From: Planctomycetota bacterium
GTDB taxonomy: Bacteria; Planctomycetota; Phycisphaerae; UBA1845
DNA: 8,834 nt
Reading direction: 5' to 3'
Assembly: GCA_022561255.1 (NCBI GenBank)
Contig: JADFRO010000108.1
Span: forward strand, 1 to 8,834
Shown here one piece after another: positions 1 through 6,716 of this stretch. The first letter of the stretch is position 1; each line of letters begins with the position of its first letter. A program made the position numbers and the translations under genes. Below the pieces are notes generated by a model. The model was not told the origin of the DNA. It did not search any database and saw only the letters and a list, made by a program, of their open reading frames with translations.

Positions 1-505
1 AGTTGAGGTAATAAATCTCGTCCGCTTCATCCAAGGCGTCATCGACGATCGTCACGTCGATGGTTTGCGTAAGGCTGCCGCCGGGAAGATCGATCGAGAT
101 GATTGATGCGCGCCCGCCGGCGCTGTCCAGAAGTGGCGATAGATACGCAGCCGTTGCTACCGAGTTGACGCGCCAGCCCAGCTCTTCGCTTCGTGACGCT
201 AGCGCCGTCGACACGTCGGCGATGAACGTACGATCGTCACTCGTCAGCCCTGTATCTCGGACGCACAAGACCACCGCGCGACTGGCCGGTGCATGTTGGG
301 GAAACTCGTCGCGAAGAATCGTCAGCGCCTGTTGTGAGGGAAGCTCAGCCGGCAGAAACGACGTGGCGTCATCTGCAAGCAGAGTCGGCACGCGCGGCGC
401 GGGTATCCACACCACCAAGCCCGCGCCGATCCAACAAACGATCCACGCCCAGCGGCGACGTGTAACCAACTTTGCCCAGCGATCCATCAAGAGTGTTCTC
501 GCCAT
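1..505 (-). CDS. MMPL/RND-family membrane transporter, N-terminal part (gene continues beyond left edge)
   Basis: This is the first 168 residues of a larger membrane protein; the 3' part lies outside the window. After a basic N-terminus (RRR at 16-18) comes one hydrophobic segment at about residues 19-36 (WAWIVCWIGAGLVVWIP). A large soluble stretch follows with the signature seen after TM1 in MMPL proteins: acidic DD at 45-46, FLP at 50-52, then FP near 68-69, a beta strand AVVLCVR and GLTSDDR near 86-92. MMPL proteins are RND-superfamily transporters, usually over 700 residues, that move lipids or other hydrophobic molecules across the inner membrane using the proton gradient. The substrate cannot be told. 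ATG at 505 is the first start after an in-frame stop at 551-553; ATG at 487 is an alternative. Neither has a clear Shine-Dalgarno. The gene is divergent from the one at 845. The family call rests on N-terminal motifs only. Confidence 0.75.
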   Translation of the reverse strand, partial: MARTLLMDRWAKLVTRRRWAWIVCWIGAGLVVWIPAPRVPTLLADDATSFLPAELPSQQALTILRDEFPQHAPASRAVVLCVRDTGLTSDDRTFIADVSTALASRSEELGWRVNSVATAAYLSPLLDSAGGRASIISIDLPGGSLTQTIDVTIVDDALDEADEIYYLN

Positions 506-844
506 GAAGTGTGCGCCGAGAGTCGGGCGGAGTCGTCGCCGATCCGCGGTTCATCACTATCGGACCCAACCCAAAGTTCGAGTATCGTAGCCGAACGCTT
601 CGTGCATCGCCACGTTTTGCCTGGTCGCGCCGAGGTGCGTTCCGATAAGGCGTGCCGAAGCGAACCGAAAGTGTACACGTCAAAACGGCTACGGTTTCGC
701 GTTAGCGGCAACGATGAAGCGGGACCGACCATTGGCCGACTCTTCTAACATAGCTGCGGTCGGGGCGGACACCGGGTTGTGTTCGGCGGCCCTTACACGC
801 GCGCAGATGCGGTGTGCGCTGGTGTTGTGCGGTGATCGTTCGAG
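506..844. other. Divergent intergenic region, no gene seen
   Basis: This 339-bp gap separates the leftward transporter gene from the rightward coiled-coil gene, so it should hold both promoters. I see no convincing -35/-10 pair on either strand. On the minus strand a TTGACG hexamer (678-683) has no good -10 at 16-18 bp. An 8-bp palindrome GTGTACAC lies at 671-678. A 6-bp inverted repeat (CCGACC at 725-730, GGTCGG at 758-763) surrounds a short AT-richer patch near 741-753. Any of these could be an operator, but nothing here decides it. Open frames through this stretch are arginine-rich and resemble no protein I know. No tRNA or small RNA is recognisable. Confidence 0.5.
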
Positions 845-2092
845 ATGATTGAAACGTGCGAATCAGCTTCGGAGCTCAGAACCTATCTCATACCCCGTCA
901 CGGTACGACGGTGAGCATTCGCGCCGGCGATCCGCACGCCTTACGGCTCGCACGTACCGAGCTGGAATTGCTCAAGCGTTTGCGGCGACGCGTGGCGCAA
1001 ATAGGTTCTACCAGCAACCTACCGACCAAACATCGATATTCACAGAGCGACTGCCGCGAATTGGTGGAAATCCTGATCGACGCGCAAAACCCCATCGTCG
1101 ACGAAATGATCGCGCAAATCGACCGGGACTACGGGGATCTTCGAAAGGAAATACTGATGACCGTTGTGAATGAGCAGGCAGAGAACCTCGCACAGGAGGC
1201 CGCCGAATCCGGAGCGATCGAGCAGGCGAAGAGGGAACCGCCTGCGGAAACAACCGTCTCACCCGATCAAAACCAGCCGCACGATCCGCCGGTCATCGAA
1301 GGGGGCGAAGCCGACGTGGAAGCGGCGCTCGCAGCCGCAGAAGCAGAGCTCGCCAAAGTGGTCGGTGCCCATTCATCGACCGATGCGAGCGCTGAGGCGC
1401 AAGCCCCCGACGTTCTCGTAGAGGAGACGCCGCAACCCTCGACCGATGGCGCGCCCCCAGAGGACGATTCTGCCGACGCCGACGAGTCCGCGGGCAGCCC
1501 AAGCACCCCGGCGAGCGCTGAGTCCGCAGGCTCCGAGGATGCGCCCGAAACCCCCGACGCCGAACCGCGCGAACCTGCCGACGAAACGCCTGAGGCTGAT
1601 TCCGTTGACGACGACGCGACGGCATCGAGCGAACCGGAAATTGATACGCCTGCCGATGAGGATCAACATGCCGAGGCAGCGGCGGACGTCGGCGACTTCA
1701 CCGACGACTATTCCCCCCAGCGAGCGGAACGTGCGGTGGTGGAGATCGAGAAGGGAATTCGCAAGCTCGCTTCGATCCTCAGCAACGAGGTCAACGATCA
1801 ATGGAAGCGCGCTCAGGAGGCGTTCGACGACACCATAGAGAGCCGCAAGAAAACTCAGAGAGCGCACCGCGATGCCACGGATCTGCTTCGGGAAATATCG
1901 CATCTTAGGGAAGAGGCCCAGATCGCTCGCGACGACGCCAACATCGCCAGACGCGAGGCGAAGCTGATTCGCGAAGACGCCAAGGTTGCCAAGGAACGCG
2001 CCGACGCGAGTGCCGCCGCGGCGGAAGCAAGCGCCGATGAGGCTGAGCGGGAAGCGGAAAACGCCCTGAGGCGTCGTCGATCGAAGAGATAA
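845..2092 (+). CDS. Unrecognised protein: helical N-terminus, acidic disordered linker, alanine heptad coiled coil
   Basis: I do not recognise a family for this 415-residue protein. Three parts are visible. Residues 1-130 are mixed and mostly helical, with basic stretch KRLRRR near 44-49 and cysteines at 5 and 70. Residues 131-291 are low-complexity, rich in Asp, Glu, Ala, Pro, Ser and Thr, so probably disordered and strongly acidic. Residues 294-411 are highly charged and helical; within them 356-411 read as eight consecutive heptads (EEAQIAR, DDANIAR, REAKLIR, EDAKVAK and so on) with Ala at two core positions. The tail is basic (RRRRSKR). There is no signal peptide or membrane segment, so it is probably cytoplasmic. 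ATG 845 is the first start after an in-frame TGA at 833-835, but its Shine-Dalgarno is weak. A scaffold, tether or nucleic-acid-associated role would fit; this is speculation. It is convergent with the cytochrome gene, 66 bp away. Confidence 0.8.
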   Translation: MIETCESASELRTYLIPRHGTTVSIRAGDPHALRLARTELELLKRLRRRVAQIGSTSNLPTKHRYSQSDCRELVEILIDAQNPIVDEMIAQIDRDYGDLRKEILMTVVNEQAENLAQEAAESGAIEQAKREPPAETTVSPDQNQPHDPPVIEGGEADVEAALAAAEAELAKVVGAHSSTDASAEAQAPDVLVEETPQPSTDGAPPEDDSADADESAGSPSTPASAESAGSEDAPETPDAEPREPADETPEADSVDDDATASSEPEIDTPADEDQHAEAAADVGDFTDDYSPQRAERAVVEIEKGIRKLASILSNEVNDQWKRAQEAFDDTIESRKKTQRAHRDATDLLREISHLREEAQIARDDANIARREAKLIREDAKVAKERADASAAAAEASADEAEREAENALRRRRSKR

Positions 2093-2158
2093 TGTAACGC
2101 CGCTGGCTTGCCTTCGTAGCGGTACGCTCAGGCGCGACTGCCTACGTTGCGTCCGTCC

Positions 2159-3577
2159 TTACTCGGTCGGCAGGGTGGCTACGTAAGCGCCGAGGTCGAT
2201 GATCAGACTCGAACTCCACCCCAACAAATCGCTTGCGGGCATCGGCGCACCCGGGTGACCGAAGCGCACCGTGTGGACGAACTCCCACGGATTCGACACA
2301 GCCACCGCCCCGATGGGTGTGTCTCCGACGGCCTTACCGTCGCTCCCGTGGCAGAACACACAGGAAAGGCTGTATCCGAAGCCGCCCGACGACGCATTGC
2401 CGGGGAATTCGCCGTTCTCGTCGATCAGGTCGCTTGTATCGATCGCACCTTCGCGGACCATCTTCACCAGATCCCAAAGGTCACGATCGCTCAATCCGAA
2501 GCTGTCCATGTCATGGCCGTTGGTAACGTCGTTGGGGTCGGCCTTGAGCAAAGCGAAGATTTCGCGCGGCGTTATCGACGTCCCCAGCACGCCGGGAATG
2601 CCCGTAAAATGCTCACCGGACGCGTAGGCCCCGGCCACGCCTTCGTAATCCCAGCCGTGACATTCCTTGCATCGATACGTCGTGCTACCGAACTGCGAGC
2701 CGATCATGGGATAGAGCGGATGCTCACCCATCGGTTCCGCCGCGCCGTTGACGATCCACCACTTGTCGTAGAGCTTGCCACCTCGAACGGCGTCGGCCAG
2801 CACGTAGTCCGCCGGAAACGGCGCAGTGGGACCGTCCGCGACGTCGTTCCAATCCGCCAGGTCGGACAGTGAAACCGTGCCGTCGTCGTCGAAGTCGAGC
2901 CACTCACATTCTTCGCCGACGCTTTGGTCACCACCGCTAAAACATCGCTGCAGCGCCGCGAAGTCGAGCAAGTCCAGGTCGGTATCGCCGTCCGCGTCGC
3001 CGATCGTACCAGCAGGCAGTGTCGCGTAGCCTGAGTAATAACGATCGCCGAAGAGCGCAGCCGCGTCGTTAATCGCGTTGCCTGCTGCGAAGAACGTCAC
3101 CGGTCCGGCGTCGACCGTCGGCGCCTCCCACCCCACGTCGTAAGTGTATCCTCCGTCGCCGATGCTCCACGTCGCGATCGAAGCGTCCACCCCCTCGTGC
3201 GTGTGCGTGATGTAATCCGTTGGGGTGCCGGAGACTGGGAATGCGGTCGTCGTCGCGTTCGTGATGAGCAGTGTCCCAAGATGGGATCCGCCGCCTTCCG
3301 CGCTGAGTTCAAACCCCGCGCCCTTTTGCTCGGGATCAAAGATGTGTATGCCGAACTCGTAGGTCGCGCCGACGCGGTAGCGTCGAGGAAGACCGACGAC
3401 GTCAACACCGCCGGGGCCTTGGTTAAAATCGTGACACGTCGTGCAGTTGGCTCCGAACGGCGCCCCTCCGGACAGTAAGGGGTCCGCGCCGCTTCGAAAC
3501 GCCATCGTGACCGGCACGGCTGTGATCAGAGTTGCCAGTCCTGTCGCAGCTAGCACGCCTCGAAACCGGGATGCCAT
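2159..3577 (-). CDS. Exported three-haem cytochrome c with Reeler-like and dockerin-like domains
   Basis: This 472-residue protein has a signal peptide (R4, R6, hydrophobic 8-25, probable cleavage near AxA/F at 26-27). Three CxxCH haem c sites follow: CTTCH at 45-49, CKECH at 303-307, CVFCH at 406-410. Residues 50-190 look like the beta-sandwich called choice-of-anchor V or Reeler-like: GGSHLGTL, YITHTHEG, GWEAP, VTFFAAGNAIND, GDRYY. Residues 194-205 and 228-239 are two DxDxDxxxxxxD calcium loops, a dockerin type I-like pair. The C-terminus is two class I cytochrome c domains with possible axial Met near 357 (GHDMDSF) and 446 (GAPMPAS). It probably carries electrons in the periplasm or on the cell surface; the partner is unknown. 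ATG 3577 is chosen because GGGGGGA sits 6 nt upstream; the in-frame TTG at 3592 would overlap that site. It is a single gene with its own promoter. Confidence 0.85.
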   Translation of the reverse strand: MASRFRGVLAATGLATLITAVPVTMAFRSGADPLLSGGAPFGANCTTCHDFNQGPGGVDVVGLPRRYRVGATYEFGIHIFDPEQKGAGFELSAEGGGSHLGTLLITNATTTAFPVSGTPTDYITHTHEGVDASIATWSIGDGGYTYDVGWEAPTVDAGPVTFFAAGNAINDAAALFGDRYYSGYATLPAGTIGDADGDTDLDLLDFAALQRCFSGGDQSVGEECEWLDFDDDGTVSLSDLADWNDVADGPTAPFPADYVLADAVRGGKLYDKWWIVNGAAEPMGEHPLYPMIGSQFGSTTYRCKECHGWDYEGVAGAYASGEHFTGIPGVLGTSITPREIFALLKADPNDVTNGHDMDSFGLSDRDLWDLVKMVREGAIDTSDLIDENGEFPGNASSGGFGYSLSCVFCHGSDGKAVGDTPIGAVAVSNPWEFVHTVRFGHPGAPMPASDLLGWSSSLIIDLGAYVATLPTE

Positions 3578-3583
3578 GTTAAA

Positions 3584-3590
3584 TCCCCCC
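3584..3590 (-). promoter_or_regulatory. Shine-Dalgarno of the cytochrome gene
   Basis: On the minus strand GGGGGGA lies 6 nt before ATG 3577. This purine run decides the start: the alternative TTG at 3592 lies just upstream of it, so starting there would place the run inside the coding sequence. Confidence 0.7.
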
Positions 3591-3633
3591 AACTGTGGCT
3601 GGACGCTCCCGGAGCGGAACGTCTCCCCGAATC

Positions 3634-3662
3634 ATTCTATCTAGCTCGCTTTGCCGGTTCAA
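3634..3662 (-). promoter_or_regulatory. Sigma70-type promoter of the cytochrome gene
   Basis: On the minus strand, -35 TTGAAC (3657-3662) is followed after exactly 17 bp by -10 TAGAAT (3634-3639). The hexamers match consensus at 4 of 6 and 5 of 6 positions. Transcription would begin near 3627, giving a leader of about 50 nt that contains a 13-bp palindrome at 3604-3616 and the Shine-Dalgarno. Planctomycete housekeeping promoters resemble the E. coli type only in part, so this is a sequence-based prediction. Confidence 0.55.
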
Positions 3663-3745
3663 CGGAACGCCACGCAAGCGGTGAGGCTTTATATTGGGAC
3701 TTTTCGCCCTTGGCGGCGTGACCGATAAGAAACGTCGTCGCGACC

Positions 3746-3775
3746 CACGCGGAAGGGCTGGCTGGCAGCCGCGTG
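3746..3775 (-). terminator. Possible terminator hairpin after recG
   Basis: A perfect 7-bp inverted repeat, CACGCGG (3746-3752) and CCGCGTG (3769-3775), with a 16-nt loop, starts 5 nt past the recG stop codon as read on the minus strand. The GC-rich stem in this position suggests transcription termination or 3'-end protection. No U-tract follows directly; the nearest pyrimidine-rich run (GTTTCTT) is about 12 nt further, so this is not a textbook intrinsic terminator. Confidence 0.35.
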
Positions 3776-3780
3776 CGTAC

Positions 3781-5982
3781 TTACGCGACGTTGATCAGAT
3801 TGAACGATTCGCCGTGTCGTTTCAGCACTTCCTGGCGAAGGAGCTTGTGCTCAGGGCGGCTCAGCGGGGGGTCACTTCGCAGCATCGCTGCTGCGTCGTC
3901 TCGTGCCTGCGCAAGGAGCTCCAAATCGTTGACGATGTCCGCCACCCTGAAGTTCGGCAGGCCGTGCTGACGCGTCCCCAGCATCTCCCCAGGGCCTCTG
4001 AGTCGCAGGTCTTCCTCAGCGATACGGAATCCGTCGTCGGTTTCACACAGGACCGATAAGCGCTCGCTCGCTGCCTGACCGTGACCGTCGGAGAAGAGCA
4101 GGCAGTATGATTTTCGTGTGCCGCGTCCCACGCGCCCTCGAAGTTGGTGTAGCTGACTCAACCCGTACCGCTCGGCGTGTTGAACGATCATCATCGTGGC
4201 GCCGGCTACGTCGACACCGACTTCGACCACGGTCGTAGCGACGAGCACCTGCACCTCGCCCGCCTGAAAACGTTTCATCACGTCCGCTTTCTCGGATGCT
4301 TTCATTCGTCCGTGCAGGAGTGCGACGCGACATCCGGGAAGAATCGTATCAGCGATTCGTTTCACTTCGTCAGCAGCGGCTCGTAGCGGCAGCGCGTCGG
4401 ACGCTTCGACCAGAGGATAGACGATGTACGCCTGCTCGCCGGCTGCGATCCGTTTTCGCACGAACGCCCACGCCCGCGCGCGGTCGTCTTGTGCTACCAC
4501 GCGCGTCGTCACCCTCTGTCGGCCGGGGAGTCGCCCCTCGATCGTCGATACGTCGAGATCACCGAAGACGGTCATCGCCAGCGTTCGCGGAATGGGCGTC
4601 GCCGTCAGAACAAGCACGTGCGGAGCGTCACCCTTTCGCCGTAGAGACGCCCGCTGCTCGACCCCGAACTTGTGCTGTTCGTCGACGATGACCAATCCCA
4701 GGTCGGCGAAGCGCACGTGTTTCTCGAACAGCGCGTGCGTGCCGATCAAAAAGTCGATCTGTCCGTCGGCCAGTCGACGCAGCATTACCTTTCGCTCGGT
4801 GCCAGGCGTTGATCCAACCAGGTACCCCATTCGCACGCGGCTTCCTTTGAGATATTGCTCGACCTTGGCGCGATGCTGGTTCGCCAATATTTCCGTTGGG
4901 GCGACGAAGGCGACTTGACGGCGGTTGGCGATCGCGGAAAGCGCCGCGTAAACCGCTACGGCTGTCTTTCCCGCGCCGACGTCCGCCTGCAGCAGACGGT
5001 TCATCGGGTGAGGACGCGCCAGGTCGGCACGAATTTCCGCTATGGCGCGGTCTTGCCCGACGGTTAAGGTAAACGGCAGGCGTCGACGAATGCGCTCATC
5101 CGCCTTTTCGGTCGTAACGATGGGCTTTGCGTTCGCTCGCTCGACGATTTGCTGCCTGCTCAACTGCACGCCTAGCTGAAACAGCAGCAGTTCGTCGTAG
5201 GCGATGCGGGCACGCGCCGTCGGAACGTCGGCAGGGCACGTCGGGCGATGGCAGCGAAGTATGGCTGTGCGTCGAGGTGGCAGCTTCCGTCGAGATCGCA
5301 GCGCTGCAGGTACGAAGTCATGCACCGATGCGAGCGCAACGTCCAGCACGCCGTCGATGATGCGCCGAACCTGCCGCGCGCCAAGTTGTGCCGTCGCGGG
5401 ATAAACGGGTTCGTGTTCCTCCACTTCGTTGGCGAGCGCGTCTTCGTCGTCATCGACAATCTCAGTGCGTGGGTTGGTGAGGGCAGCTACGTCGCCGCGA
5501 ACTTCGATCTTGCCGGTTAGTCGAACGACTTGGCCCGTGCAGAGCTTGTCGAGAAGATACGTCGAGTTAAACCAGCGGACCTTGCAGCGCCCGGTTCCGT
5601 CGACCACTTCCGCCTGAATCGTACGCTTGCGATAGCTTCCGCGCGTTTGCATACGCTGAAGTGTTCCCACTACCGTCGCCACTGCGCCTTCGTCGAGCGA
5701 ATCGATGGGCACAGAACACGGCCTGACGTCGTATCGGTACGGGAACAGCTCGATGAGATCGCCCACGGTGCGGACGCCGAGCTTGGCGAAGTGCTTTGCG
5801 CGCGCCGGTCCCACACCCTTGACGAACTGGATGTCGGTGTCGAGGGTTACGCTGGCGATGGGTCCGCTCCTGCGGAGAGCGAAGCTCCCGCGAGGACTTA
5901 CGCTCGCCGTTGCGTCAATGGAGCTACGGGATAAGGAGGCGCTGTCCGACCCGGATTTTGTTGGGATCGCTGATGTCCGCAC
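3781..5982 (-). CDS. recG: ATP-dependent DNA helicase RecG
   Basis: RecG remodels stalled replication forks and branch-migrates Holliday junctions in the cytoplasm. From GTG 5982 the protein has 733 residues, a normal length. The conserved N-terminus (IQFVKGVGPARAK) is at about 51-63, and the OB-fold wedge domain at about 95-190. Helicase motifs follow: I GAGKT (336-340), II DEQH (434-437), III TATPIPR (460-466), V-like TTVVEVGVDV (near 583-592), VI QLRGRVGRG (613-621). The TRG segment, with RLRGPGEMLGTRQHG, is at about 647-686. All key residues look intact. The start is uncertain: the recG frame has no ATG, GTG or TTG between the end of the LysM gene (5924) and the conserved region (5844). 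The only usable starts are GTG 5982 (weak AGG upstream, 59-nt overlap) and ATG 6024 (no Shine-Dalgarno, 101-nt overlap). It is probably cotranscribed and translationally coupled with the LysM gene. Confidence 0.95.
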   Translation of the reverse strand: MRTSAIPTKSGSDSASLSRSSIDATASVSPRGSFALRRSGPIASVTLDTDIQFVKGVGPARAKHFAKLGVRTVGDLIELFPYRYDVRPCSVPIDSLDEGAVATVVGTLQRMQTRGSYRKRTIQAEVVDGTGRCKVRWFNSTYLLDKLCTGQVVRLTGKIEVRGDVAALTNPRTEIVDDDEDALANEVEEHEPVYPATAQLGARQVRRIIDGVLDVALASVHDFVPAALRSRRKLPPRRTAILRCHRPTCPADVPTARARIAYDELLLFQLGVQLSRQQIVERANAKPIVTTEKADERIRRRLPFTLTVGQDRAIAEIRADLARPHPMNRLLQADVGAGKTAVAVYAALSAIANRRQVAFVAPTEILANQHRAKVEQYLKGSRVRMGYLVGSTPGTERKVMLRRLADGQIDFLIGTHALFEKHVRFADLGLVIVDEQHKFGVEQRASLRRKGDAPHVLVLTATPIPRTLAMTVFGDLDVSTIEGRLPGRQRVTTRVVAQDDRARAWAFVRKRIAAGEQAYIVYPLVEASDALPLRAAADEVKRIADTILPGCRVALLHGRMKASEKADVMKRFQAGEVQVLVATTVVEVGVDVAGATMMIVQHAERYGLSQLHQLRGRVGRGTRKSYCLLFSDGHGQAASERLSVLCETDDGFRIAEEDLRLRGPGEMLGTRQHGLPNFRVADIVNDLELLAQARDDAAAMLRSDPPLSRPEHKLLRQEVLKRHGESFNLINVA

Positions 5983-6319
5983 GGTTCGCCTGGTAGATGT
6001 CCTTCCAACGTCGATGGTCGCCATTGTAGTACATGCGCGCGATGGCGTAGAGCGTGTCCTTTTTTGAAACCGTGTGGTACTGTGAACCCGACATGGCCGC
6101 CAGCGGTTCGATCATAGTCACCGGGGCCGCGTAGGTCTCGACGGGCGTTGCCGGTTGATAGACCGGATACGTGTCGGTCATCGTCGCCGCCGCTATCGAA
6201 TCGAGTGCGGGATCGTACAAGTCGGTTACGGGGTTCTTCTTCTTGCCGAAATGCGAGCACCCGGACAGAGTCGAGACGATAACAGCCGATACTAAGATGG
6301 TAAGTGCTGTGCGCTGCAT
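5924..6319 (-). CDS. Small LysM-domain lipoprotein
   Basis: This 131-residue protein starts with a lipoprotein signal peptide: R3, hydrophobic 5-19, lipobox LSGC with the lipidated Cys at 21. A Tyr/Pro/Thr-rich spacer (about 22-78) leads to one LysM domain at 80-131 (YHTVSKKDTLYAIARMYY, then WKDIYQANR and the closing IRVGQRLLIP). LysM binds the N-acetylglucosamine of peptidoglycan, so the protein probably anchors between membrane and wall; no enzyme domain is present. The start is secure: AAGGAGGT lies 6 nt upstream and a near-consensus promoter lies about 55 bp before the ATG. It is the first gene of an operon with recG, whose 5' end it overlaps. The LysM fold ends only one residue before the stop, so the domain looks complete and the gene is not obviously truncated. 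Confidence 0.9.
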   Translation of the reverse strand: MQRTALTILVSAVIVSTLSGCSHFGKKKNPVTDLYDPALDSIAAATMTDTYPVYQPATPVETYAAPVTMIEPLAAMSGSQYHTVSKKDTLYAIARMYYNGDHRRWKDIYQANRADISDPNKIRVGQRLLIP

Positions 6320-6325
6320 GGGATG

Positions 6326-6333
6326 ACCTCCTT
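6326..6333 (-). promoter_or_regulatory. Strong Shine-Dalgarno of the LysM gene
   Basis: On the minus strand AAGGAGGT, a full anti-16S match, lies 6 nt before ATG 6319. It fixes this start over upstream frames and predicts high translation of the LysM lipoprotein relative to recG, which has no comparable site. Confidence 0.85.
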
Positions 6334-6372
6334 GTCATGGATGAAATTAGGTAACCTCATACGCCGATTCGC

Positions 6373-6400
6373 ATCATATGCCGACTGGACTCGTTGTCAA
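6373..6400 (-). promoter_or_regulatory. Sigma70-type promoter of the LysM-recG operon
   Basis: On the minus strand, -35 TTGACA (6395-6400, perfect consensus) is followed after 16 bp by -10 TATGAT (6373-6378, 5 of 6). Transcription would begin near 6366, leaving a leader of about 46 nt before the LysM ATG. This is the best promoter in the window. No separate promoter is evident for recG. Confidence 0.65.
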
Positions 6401-6444
6401 CTGAAAAGTTGTAGGGGCCCATGACACTTTCGGCGGAACCCGTG

Positions 6445-6521
6445 GGGAGGGCGAGCCTCCTGGCGATCCGTAACGTTCACGTGTCATGACGGTTGTGGCT
6501 CGGCTGGAGCCTCGCCCTCCC
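6445..6521. repeat. REP/REPIN-like imperfect inverted repeat
   Basis: Two arms face each other: 6445-6465 and, on the opposite strand, 6501-6521. They match at 18 of 21 positions and share the core GGGAGGGCGAG followed by C or G and then CTCC. The spacer is 35 nt. The left arm can also fold by itself (GGAGG, loop GCGAG, CCTCC, at 6446-6460). Two short palindrome-like units in inverted orientation in an intergenic gap is the layout of REPINs. From memory, intergenic repeats with a GGGAGGGCGAGGCTCC core recur in planctomycete genomes, but this window has only this one copy and no REP-associated transposase. Confidence 0.55.
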
Positions 6522-6657
6522 GCTAGGCACGAATCGCCAATTCCAGACGATTCTGTCACGCACCCGGCCTGCACTGCCGTTTTCCGAAATGCTCGCGCCC
6601 AACCACAAGAAAACCGCGACAAGACGTTACGGGCTCGTACCGAGCGCTGTTGCAGTC

Positions 6658-6686
6658 TTGCGTCCAGATACCAAGCCAGGGACAAT
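6658..6686 (+). promoter_or_regulatory. Weak promoter candidate for the kinase gene
   Basis: TTGCGT (6658-6663) and GACAAT (6681-6686) are 17 bp apart. Each hexamer matches consensus only partly, so this is the best available guess rather than a clear promoter. It would put the transcript start near 6693, about 25 nt before the ATG. Confidence 0.2.
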
Positions 6687-6716
6687 CGACCCGAACTTAT
6701 TGCGGAGATATCACCG

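Larger units (their letters stand above)
6320..6716. other. Divergent intergenic region with inverted repeats
   Basis: This 397-bp gap lies between the leftward LysM-recG operon and the rightward kinase gene. It holds the LysM Shine-Dalgarno and promoter (6326-6400), a REP/REPIN-like inverted repeat (6445-6521), an overlapping 8-bp inverted repeat (6420-6427 with 6481-6488) and a small hairpin GCTCG-TAC-CGAGC (6633-6645). For the kinase only a weak promoter candidate is visible. Frames open through the gap are arginine-rich, begin with TTG or lack ribosome sites, and resemble no known protein. No tRNA is seen. Confidence 0.6.

Noticed and set aside
60..590. Plus-strand open frame of 176 codons
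   Set aside because: It lies antisense to the MMPL transporter N-terminus, which has a recognisable family signature. The plus-strand product is Arg/Ser-rich with no domain, as expected for a GC-rich shadow frame.
190..620. tRNA or other structured RNA in the left part of the window
   Set aside because: No cloverleaf, T-loop GTTCGA-type motif in the right context or CCA end was found; the stretch 1-505 is explained by coding sequence.
1373..1903. Minus-strand open frame of 176 codons inside the coiled-coil gene
   Set aside because: The acidic, Ala-rich sense strand gives long Arg/Gly/Leu-rich antisense frames as a composition effect. The sense product keeps a strict heptad pattern, so the sense frame is the real one.
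2093..2158. Terminator between the convergent coiled-coil and cytochrome genes
   Set aside because: Only 4-5-bp pairings are present (CGTA-GCGG-TACG at 2115-2126, CGTAG/CTACG) with no T-tract on either strand. A terminator is expected here but is not supported by the sequence.
2147..2872. Plus-strand open frame of 241 codons
   Set aside because: It is antisense to the C-terminal cytochrome domains, which carry two CxxCH sites; the plus-strand product matches nothing and has no signal, membrane segment or ribosome site.
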